A stretch of DNA of 64,000 nt, from NCBI RefSeq assembly GCF_051622035.1, contig NC_135356.1, forward strand, positions 15,114,079 to 15,178,078, given 5' to 3'. How positions within the stretch are numbered: the first letter of the stretch is position 1; the number at the start of each line of letters is the position of its first letter. This DNA comes from Arctopsyche grandis. Its lineage: Eukaryota > Arthropoda > Insecta > Trichoptera > Hydropsychidae. The notes under the pieces were generated by a model. The model saw only the letters and a program-made list of their open reading frames with translations. It was not told the DNA's origin and made no database searches. This document shows, one piece after another, positions 55,531 to 64,000 of the stretch. Made by a program: the position numbers and the translations under genes.

Positions 55531-58095
55531 TCATCTGGTCATTGTATAAATATATCAAGATCAACCGTCTCCTGTCGGAGTTTTCATCAGCCAGTATTTA
55601 GGGACAATTCCATTTAAAATGACACCATCAAAATCATTATTTCCACTCTACATGAGATACAAGGCTTTCCCCAGACAACTTAACTTCAAGGAAAATACAG
55701 TCGACTCATTAATTCAGCAAAATATGTAAGAAAAGATAATACATGAAAATGTATGAAGACGTTATATTCCGTCTCATGTTTTCTTATGGCTTTTTTCTTT
55801 TTACTTTTTTATATATCTAGCGTGTTATTATACACATGTACATACATATATGTCACAGTACAAGTGTACATTTCGTTCGTTCATGAACATACTAGTTTGT
55901 CCATACACGAACCAATCTGGCTAGTTATATTGTTCACAAAAACAAATTGACAAACGATGTATGTAGTTTGTTCACGCACAAACTGTTATGCTTAAGTTCG
56001 AGTATAGTAAATGGTTTGCCCCATACTCCAGTGCCTTATGTTTATCATGTACGCGTTGGAATTTTTAAAAAATTAACGGAAACGAGAATTATAGTCACTT
56101 TGTATTACGGTTTCCATAGTATTTCCCTTTTTAAATACTTAGGCTAAAAGTTTCATGCGCCACCTGGTGGGAGTCTACATATTTGAGCATTACCACTTTA
56201 ACTAAACCCAATAGTTCGTGTATGAAGGAACCAGAGTGAACACTTGGACTGTAATATGTGTACATATGTACATATTTCGAGTTGACTAGTACACATTTTT
56301 GAGACGGTTGAGTTATCTGTGCTTGAAATCTAATGTTATGTTCTAGAAAATCTGCCTCTACATATACATAAAATGCATATAAATATAGTTCTTTCGATTT
56401 AGTTTAGTTTGTGTATGTACATATGTGGTGGATTAGATCGTATATGCGATACGCGATACTTCGTCCTATTTCACAGAGTGCATATGAAAACGACACCATC
56501 GAGACGCGGTGCAATTGCACTTACTGCACAATGCGTTGGCCAATTTCTCTTCAGGTATTCGCTCGCTGGCGAACACAGATCACTTCTGTAAACTCGACCC
56601 ACATCCGTACGGGCTGGTTCTCATCGTACGCGTCGCGGAACTCGTAGATCAATGGTAGTTGCATTGCATACCAGTTTGTGGCGATGACAAAAAAATGACG
56701 CCTGGTTGAAATGTGTGTTGATGCAGTTTTGCGCGATGAAACTAACCCACATGATTTGTTTTTTGATTGATGTTCGCAACTTCGTGAAACTTGCAAAGTT
56801 TCGTGACAGGGATCAATTGTATAGCAATCATGTGATGTTGCTTTTGTATGGTACTTAATAGTCGACAATGTACGTTGAAAAAAGTACTACTAGATAGTAT
56901 CATAAGTTGAAAACTATGTATTTATGAAGTGGCGGATGTTAAAAAGTTACTCAAGTGGGCTAGTTCCGTTGCGCTGCTGAATGGTATGATATGTAGCTCA
57001 ATTGTCGATCTCGTGAATTATGTGTTGATTGATTGGAATTCGTAATGACGAATCTACCGTGAACGGTTGGAAGAAGTTTATAAGTGTGAAAGATCAATAC
57101 ATTTGTTTGATTCTCACAAAGTCAAGTATTTTCTCTCAAAGTTTAAGTAATAAATAAAATGAGTCACAGCCGATTTAAGAAAAACAGAGGGTTCGGATAA
57201 TCCCATACATAAGTGGCTCAAGTTTCCCGACTCAATTTAAAACTAAGTGTTTCGAATATTTTACGACACTTCTGAACACGTTTTTATGTCCCAATGGCGT
57301 AGTTATTTTATGCACTAGAAAAATATTGGGGTTTTCTTCCATCGAAAAGTCTCTTTAAATGTTTTATATTTTATCATTGATTACGTATACAATTTCAATG
57401 TACTTAAATGCATTTGTTTCCTATACATTTTATACTTAAATAAAATGTAAACAGTACGAACAATGAGTTTGGCTCATTTTCAGTGCCAGGAATTCTCCGT
57501 ATACACTTCGCTTGAACGTGTAAATTTTGAATCTAAAATATCCGAAGCTAAATTTAAGACCGATTTCGTTTAACCGTGTGCCTTGTAACTATTGTAAATA
57601 TTATCGTTAAAATGGCCAACCTTCTATGATTGTTCGACGGTAAAATGCGGTTTGGGATTCGGATTGGATGACTTCGTTTGTCCCAAAACTTAGTCAAAAC
57701 ATGGTGGTTCCGAAAGTTTAGTATCCTTCGTGATCGTCTTACCTTCGCACAACCCAACGGTTCAAAGTTCGACTTACCAACTTGTTAACGTCTGGGTTAA
57801 AAAATGCACTTCATGTTCACGCATTATGTTATGCGAGCGTGTATAAATATGGTTAAACGATAACGACTCATCGGTATGTGAAGTATTTCCTGTTAGCGTT
57901 GGTGGTTTAGATTCTCGCCGGTTAAATTTCGTTTTACTTTTACCAGAAATGTGCTGGACCAATTTTCAGAACTTAGGGACGCAACAATTTCGTTGTTACC
58001 ATGCACGTTTTGGCAGTATTATACAAATGTATCTGTGTATATAGTATGTCAGATGATGATAAAGATTTTTTTTTAATAGTAGTTATATAATATTA
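55530..58095. other. Intronic stretch with nothing recognised
   Basis: AT-rich, no long ORF or clear repeat pair. Confidence 0.35.
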
Positions 58096-58099
58096 ATAT

Positions 58100-58708
58100 T
58101 AATATCATCATCAGCCGTTCACCATCCACTGCTGGATGCCTCTCCAATACGCTTCCACTCGTCTCTGTTTTCTGCAACTCTCATTCATCTCACCCCACAC
58201 ATTTTCCTAATTTCGTCTACCCATCTTAACATGAACATCTGCGGTCGTATTTTTACCCTTATGCATTCTCTCGGGTACCACTCTAGCACTTCTTTTGTCC
58301 ATCTTTCGTCCATTCTTCTAGCCACGTGGCCCGCCCATTGTCATTTCAGTCTTTTAACTTTATCTACTATGTCCCTTGTCATACTTCTCACCCACGTGTT
58401 CCGCTTCCCGTCTTTCCTCGTTATGCCGAGCATACAGCGTTCTCAACATACTTCTTTGAGTGCATTGGACTTTGTGTAGCATCTTGGCGTTTAATGTCCA
58501 AGTTTCATATCCATACGTCATTATTGGCAAAACGTATTGATCAAAGATCTTTTTCTTCAGACAGAGTGGCATTTTTGATTTAAAAACAACATCGATTCGT
58601 CCAAATGCTCTCCATCCTAATTTCATACGTCTCTTTATTTCTTCTTCTTTACTACCGGACATGTCTATTATTTGACTCAAATATAAATATTTATTTATTA
58701 CTTTTACT
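58100..58708 (-). pseudogene. RTE LINE fragment, C-terminal part
   Basis: Minus strand reads YLYLSQIIDMSGSKEEEIKR, RMKLGWRAFGRIDVVFKSKM and IFDQYVLPIMTYGYETWTLN, close to residues about 280-380 of the RT ORF at 62238, then breaks frame before the ATGATG tail at 58100. Confidence 0.85.
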
Positions 58709-58709
58709 A

Positions 58710-60005
58710 TGATTTTATATACAAAGTATCAATAGATGAAGTACATATTGGGATTATAAGAAAATTCAAAAACTAAACAAGGCAATCGTTTTCATCGGGA
58801 ATTTGACGTATTGACTGATTTTGCGTAGCGATGTATTATGCGGCACATTTTACATGTAGTAATGGCGAAATTGAGAGCATTGAGTGAATTTTTGTTGTAG
58901 CATATTTTTGTACTACGCAATATCCAAAGTTCACACAGTTCATCTAGTGTTCTCTCGATTCTTTAAATTTCGTATGGAGATTGACGTATGTGTATCCGCG
59001 TGTGCGTCGGCCTTCATGCGAAAGCGCACTTTTGTTAATTTATTTCTGTCTTTTTCTGTCGGGACAAAGTGGCCACATGTTGATATGAATAATTATGTAC
59101 TCTAAAGTGAATGAGCGACGATTGTTATCGAAATCATTAGACGTGAATGAAATAATCAATTGATGATGATTTTGTCGGTGGCAGGTGCCGGTTCCATCCT
59201 CAACCTGGGCCTATAGAGATCGATCCATTCGCTATAAATAAGTAAGACGAACAAATTAATAAAATAATATCCGAGCGAGAGGGCAGAACGTCGCAATTTC
59301 AGTGAAAATTTGCGAATATATGTATAATGTAATATAAATATTCAACAATTCGAACTTTTCAGTTTTGTTCAACGTTTGGAGTGTGTTTTTGGGCTTGGCA
59401 CGTTTCGTGTACGAATTCAGAATGAGTTTCTAATTTTGCAAATGTAAATATCGTCTTTGTTTGCCTCCAATTTCATTATTATTTATTATCATTTGTGTAT
59501 ACGAATCGTTTCATTATTAAATTCGTATAAACAATGTGCTACTTGTTGCACTACTTCAAACAATTCCGAGATTGAAACAATTCGACAAATGGAAACGTTC
59601 TAATGTAAATATTGAAATGTAGCATTGCATCGACCTGCATAACAATTTCCGTTTTTCAAATGCACCGAAATAGAAACGCATTCCTCCTTGTGCCTACGAA
59701 GAATTCTCTGGTCTAATTTGTACAGTTCAAATGGTTCGAATTGTAGAATTTTATTTATTTTTAAAAATACATTTTGATTCGAAATAGCGGAGTTCTTTCC
59801 GATGCGCTTTTATTTATTACGTACTTGTGCATAGTTTATTATTTGTTTGTTTCCGAAATCCAAAGATCAACATACACTTTATTCATATGTATTTTCTACT
59901 TGAGCGTACCCCTTTACAGACCGTTAATGGCAACATCTGTATTTAGCAGGCTTAGGTAGTGCAAACCTTCAAAATTTTGAATCTTTTTTGGTAACTGTGT
60001 ATGTA
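58710..60005. other. Intronic stretch with nothing recognised
   Basis: AT-rich, no supported feature. Confidence 0.35.
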
Positions 60006-60009
60006 CGTA

Positions 60010-60235
60010 TTAACCAGCAGCGTTAAGACTAGTGGTTAGCAAATTATGTTTTCGAGCGGAGTGGTCACAGTTCGACTTCCACTAGTAGCTGTTGGCCAGA
60101 CCTTGGTTTGTGACTCCAGGTCGATCGTTTCCTTTCAGAGTTTGTTAATTTTTCTGAATTTCATTGAAACGGTTCCTGTAAATTGGCATTTCCTTTCCAA
60201 TCTGTCTTGAAAATCTCAAGTTATTCCGCGTCTTG
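60010..60235 (+). mobile_element. tRNA-derived SINE-like sequence
   Basis: An A-box-like AGTGGTTAGCAAAT (near 60034) and a B-box-like GTTCGACTTCC (near 60070) have the spacing of a Pol III promoter; a SINE body-like TGTTGGCCAGACCTTGGTTT and GACTCCAGGTCGATCG follow. The tRNA fold is not intact. Confidence 0.5.
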
Positions 60236-60239
60236 AGGT

Positions 60240-61505
60240 TCGCCAATTTCTAAAATAAAATGCTGCGGTATAAATTTCTCCATATATGTCACTCTAGATG
60301 ATGTTTGTATGCATTGGAATTTTATAAAAATGCTTGTATTGATTGTATTATTGTATTGTATCTGTATAAGTAAACTCGTCGCTTTGGAGCTTGTGATATT
60401 CGATTGAAATAAAATAAAATATGTATACGTATGAACCAATATTTTGATGCACGCAAAGGTTGAATGACAAATTCATATTTTTAAATTTGATTACAGCAAT
60501 TTGTTGTTAATTGTAAGACGAGTCTTAAACGTAATTAACTGGGTATCAGCAAAATTGCTTTGTTCGCTTTATAGAGAACGTTTTATTGTAATTGTTGAAG
60601 TACACACATAAAAGGTTCTTTCATCGAAAGTTCAAAGTAAATTAAGCCCATACATAATTAAACAATAATTTATAGTACTGTTCATTGTGAAAGTATAGTA
60701 AATAAGTAATTGCATTATCGATGACTATTCGATTTGAACGTATCGTCGACGAGATAGGTGTATCGCATGTGCTTTCGTTAATTATTTATGTTTTCGAATG
60801 GCACAAAAGTGAAATAGCACTCTAGTTAATGACGATGGCGTGTATTTTTCGTTAAGTGAAGTATGCACGTTTTTTACGAATTGGTAATTTTTTATCTCGA
60901 ACTTCGCTCATTAGCTTCTTTTAAGTAAAAAAAAAAAATTGCCACTGACAAAAGTTTGACACGCTGCAATTTAGTACCCTTAAAAATTCTAACGGAACAA
61001 TTGCGTTTGTTCAATATTATTTCATATACCTTGTATCGGGGCAGGTTTGCTAAATTCACGGCTCATTACTTCGTTCAATGCATGATCTATTTAACAAATC
61101 AGTGGAGTATAAAGTGTTGAAAATAGCATCGATTTTTTACGGTACGCTGTGTAATATTTTCTAACCCTTTGCGCTCGCAGGACTGCCTCAATTTACTACC
61201 CTTGTGACTGTAACTGAAACAACGTTAGAATATGATTGTGATGTACGACTTTGTTTCAACAACATATTTATCCTCTGACAGTATAAATAGTAAAAAAGTA
61301 GTCCAGTGAGGGCGAAAACACACTAAGGATGATTATATAAAACATGGAAGGAATGCATTTAATGAGTGCCATTTTTAAGTTAAAAATACTCTTCAGAATT
61401 TTAAAAGTTTTTGATGTATCGTTTCTGTTTTGCAAGTGATGAACTTGGGCAATTGAATGCCAAAATATTGCATCAAAGTTCGATGCATTCACAGAAGTAT
61501 GTCAT
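60240..61505. other. Intronic stretch with nothing recognised
   Basis: AT-rich, no supported feature. Confidence 0.35.
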
Positions 61506-61511
61506 AAAGCT

Positions 61512-61705
61512 TAGACCACACTAGGCGGCAGCTGCACTGCAGCGACACAGCGCGGCCAAATATCGTTTGTATGACATTTTATGAGGTAGAACGCACTACG
61601 AGTGACGCGACACTGCGCGTCAAAGTTCCCTTTTGTATCAACTTTGACGTGCCGCGCTGTGTCGCTGCAGCGCAGTGTCGCAAAATGCGTTCGCACATTA
61701 AAACT
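61512..61705. mobile_element. MITE related to 43899-44030
   Basis: CACACTAGGCGGCAGC and CTGCAGCGACACAGCGCGGC at the left are mirrored by GCCGCGCTGTGTCGCTGCAG at the right; AACTTTGACG words are inverted in the centre. The outermost bases are eroded. Confidence 0.65.
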
Positions 61706-61872
61706 CGATTTTATTATCGTGTACAAACATATGTACATCCTACAATAACCCTCGTCGTAAACAGTTTGCCGTTTGTATATAAGATTTCATATAAAATGAC
61801 CGTTTGAATTTGAGACTCGACCTTTGCCAATTAATTACCGGGTATACATAAATATTATATTACAAATGACGA

Positions 61873-61873
<1 letters not shown>

Positions 61874-61946
<73 letters not shown>
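61874..61946. repeat. (AT)n microsatellite
   Basis: About 36 AT units. Confidence 0.95.
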
Positions 61947-61949
<3 letters not shown>

Positions 61950-62119
61950 ATATTTTGTCATGCCTTTATTCTTTACTTTTTAATTTGTTTTCCTTATATT
62001 TATCTTTTTCATTTTTGTAAAAATCTATTATTGGACTCGGATGTTACATATATTATTTATTTACTTTTTGTTTTTTTTTATACCTATCTCTGTACATCCT
62101 GTCTGTTGATTTTTCAATT

Positions 62120-62142
62120 AATAAAATAAAATAAAATAAAAT

Positions 62143-62221
<79 letters not shown>
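62120..62221. repeat. (AAAAT)n followed by (TA)n
   Basis: About five AAAAT units grade into about 37 TA units, immediately before the RTE copy. Confidence 0.95.
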
Positions 62222-62223
<2 letters not shown>

Positions 62224-62228
62224 TGACT

Positions 62229-63654
62229 TACTAAAATGTGGCGGCCCCCCCCCTAATTAATATCTTAGCTAGGCTTTTCAGCAAATGCATCCAGAACCAA
62301 GCTATACCAGAAGGATGGAATAACGCAACTATCATTTTAATACACAAAAAAGGCGACAAAAGCGATATCAAGAACTACCGACCCATTAGTCTACTTTCAG
62401 CGGTCTACAAGCTCTTCACGAAGGTTATTACAGAAAGGCTGAAGAATATCCTCGACGAGAACCAACCTGTAGAGCAGGCAGGGTTTAGGGCAAATTTCAG
62501 CACAATGGACCACCTCCAAGTAGTTGGCGAACTAATCGAGCGCGCCAACGAATATCAACGGCCATTGTGCCTAGGTTTCGTCGATTATGAGAAAGCCTTC
62601 GATACAGTTAGTCATAATGCAGTACTTAACGCTCTAAAAACACAGGGAGTGCCGGAAACCTATGTGGGACTGTTAGCTGCAATATATAAGAATGCCACAG
62701 CTTCGGTTAAAATTTTTTCAGGTACAGATAGATTTAGCATAGGAAAAGGAGTAAGACAAGGAGATACAATCTCGCCCAAGTTATTCAATGCGGTGCTTGA
62801 GGGAGTTTTCAGGAAATTGGATTGGGATACAGCCGGAGTAAGCATCAATGGTCGCTTTTTGAGTCACCTTCGGTTCGCAGACGATATAGTTTTAGTAGCT
62901 CGTGATTCAGCTGACCTACTTATCAGACTAACACAGCTGGACAGGGAAAGTAGAAAAGTAGGATTAAAAATTAACGTAGATAAGACTAAACTAATGTTCA
63001 ATAGTTATTGCATGCCTGATAGCATCCCCTTAGATGATAAACCAGTAGAAGTAGTAAATAATTATTTATATTTAGGTCAAATAATTGACATGTCTGGTAG
63101 TAAAAATGAAGAGATAAAGAGACGTATGAAATTAGGGTGGAGTGCATTTGGACGGATGAATGCTGTTTTTAAATCAAAAATGCCACTCTGCCTGAAGAAA
63201 AGGATCTTTGATCAATGCGTTTTGCCAGTGATGACGTATGGATGTGAAACTTGGACACTGAACGCCAAGATGCAAAATAAAATCCAATGCACTCAAAGAA
63301 GTATGGAACGCTGTATGCTTGGCATAACGAGGAAAGACAGGAAGCGGAACACGTGGGTGAGAAATATGACAAGGGTAGTGGACATAGTGGATAGAGTGAA
63401 GAGATTGAAATGGCAATGGGCGGGTCACGTAGCTAGGAGGATGGACGAAAGGTGGACAAAAGAAGTGCTTGAATGGTACCCGAGAGAAGGCAAAAGAGTA
63501 AAAGGAAGACCGCAAGGAAGATGGGTGAACGAAATTAGGAAAATGTGCGGAATGAGATGGATGAGTGTTGCGCAAAACAGAGACGAGTGGAAGCGTGTTG
63601 GAGAGGCCTTCATCCAGCAGTGGATGGCGAATGGCTGTAAATGATGATGATATA
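62229..63654 (+). mobile_element. 5'-truncated RTE-clade LINE
   Basis: The copy begins right after the TA microsatellite and ends in an ATGATGATGAT tail at about 63643-63652. The endonuclease and the start of the RT are absent. Four shorter copies of the same family are elsewhere in the window (1, 60, 55405, 58100), and a degenerate one follows at 63775. Confidence 0.88.
62238..63644 (+). CDS. RTE reverse transcriptase, N-terminally truncated, open 468 codons
   Basis: The frame has no ATG at its beginning (it opens at GTG after the repeat), so it is the remaining part of a longer ORF. It contains the RT fingers/palm motifs IPEGWNNATIILIHKKGDKS, NYRPISLLSAVYKLFTKVI, the catalytic FVDYEKAFDTV, GVRQGDTISPKLF, and the FADD box in LRFADDIVLVA. 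The C-terminal region VLPVMTYGCETWTLN and HVARRMDERWTKEVLEWYP is typical of RTE. No stop or frameshift from there to the TAA-type end, so truncation was recent, but without an endonuclease and a promoter it should not move by itself. Confidence 0.88.
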   Translation: MAAPPLINILARLFSKCIQNQAIPEGWNNATIILIHKKGDKSDIKNYRPISLLSAVYKLFTKVITERLKNILDENQPVEQAGFRANFSTMDHLQVVGELIERANEYQRPLCLGFVDYEKAFDTVSHNAVLNALKTQGVPETYVGLLAAIYKNATASVKIFSGTDRFSIGKGVRQGDTISPKLFNAVLEGVFRKLDWDTAGVSINGRFLSHLRFADDIVLVARDSADLLIRLTQLDRESRKVGLKINVDKTKLMFNSYCMPDSIPLDDKPVEVVNNYLYLGQIIDMSGSKNEEIKRRMKLGWSAFGRMNAVFKSKMPLCLKKRIFDQCVLPVMTYGCETWTLNAKMQNKIQCTQRSMERCMLGITRKDRKRNTWVRNMTRVVDIVDRVKRLKWQWAGHVARRMDERWTKEVLEWYPREGKRVKGRPQGRWVNEIRKMCGMRWMSVAQNRDEWKRVGEAFIQQWMANGCK

Positions 63655-63774
63655 TATCTCACTGCAACAATGTGTAGTTTGACTTTATTTTGGGCCGAAG
63701 GAAATAATAAAAATCTTTTATTTTAACTATCGCCTAGTGCGGTCAGACCTTCAGACCCCAAGTATAATGAAGTG

Positions 63775-63965
63775 AGTGCGTCATGTCGTTGGAAGAATGG
63801 ACGAAAGGCACTTGAATGGTACCCCAAAAAATGTAAAATGATTGAGATTTGAAGCGAGAAAAACGTAAAGGAGGTATGTAAAAATATGTGGGAATGGATG
63901 AGTCTTGTCAGAACAATTTATGGATAGAAGTAATGCTTGAAAGACAATTGATTATGATGAAAAAT
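63775..63965 (+). pseudogene. Degenerate RTE 3' end
   Basis: GTTGGAAGAATGGACGAAAG and CTTGAATGGTACCCCAAAAA match the HVARRMDERW..EWYP codons of the RTE ORF, followed by stops and an ATTATGATGA tail. Confidence 0.7.
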
Positions 63966-64000
63966 TCATTATATAAACGAAAGATCGATTTCTCAAATGC

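Overview
The window is animal nuclear DNA, most likely from an insect. It is AT-rich, intron-rich and packed with transposable elements. Three host genes can be assembled by splicing. (1) A PGRP-LC-like peptidoglycan receptor on the + strand has four coding exons between 3787 and 29124. (2) A ZAD plus C2H2 zinc-finger protein on the - strand has twelve coding exons between 42487 and 35966. ZAD domains are an arthropod hallmark, which supports the insect call. (3) The first coding exon of a failed-axon-connections (fax) homologue is on the + strand at 46689-46982; the rest of that gene lies beyond the right edge, so most of 47-64 kb is probably its first intron. The insect order cannot be fixed from the sequence alone.

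Layout. 1-3600: RTE LINE tails, an interspersed repeat and a short Helitron lying about 200 bp upstream of the PGRP start codon. 3787-29124: the PGRP gene, whose 22.5-kb first intron holds a complete 8.0-kb hAT transposon (6003-13988, intact 944-residue transposase, perfect 8-bp target duplication), hAT and Mutator-like foldback MITEs, a P-superfamily element with a THAP exon, and a broken LINE. 29462-35805: a three-level nest of DNA transposons, LINE debris and a TTA-flanked element carrying a LINE. 35966-42487: the zinc-finger gene, with a solo LTR and LINE debris in its introns. 42500-46300: degenerate repeats. 46560-46982: the CpG-rich fax promoter and first exon. 47000-64000: mostly unique AT-rich intron with microsatellites, several RTE copies (one with a 468-codon open RT frame at 62238-63644) and SINE-like sequences.

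How the genes work. The PGRP gene encodes a type II membrane protein with a cryptic-RHIM-like motif inside, one membrane span, and an external PGRP domain in which the zinc-binding Cys is Ser. This is the pattern of a non-enzymatic sensor feeding the IMD pathway. The zinc-finger protein is a probable DNA-binding regulator with unknown targets. fax is a GST-fold-related protein linked to axon development. Nothing in the sequence ties the three functionally.

Exon limits come from reading GT/AG sites and phase by eye; every junction given keeps the frame. Transposon limits come from terminal inverted repeats and target-site duplications read directly in the sequence.
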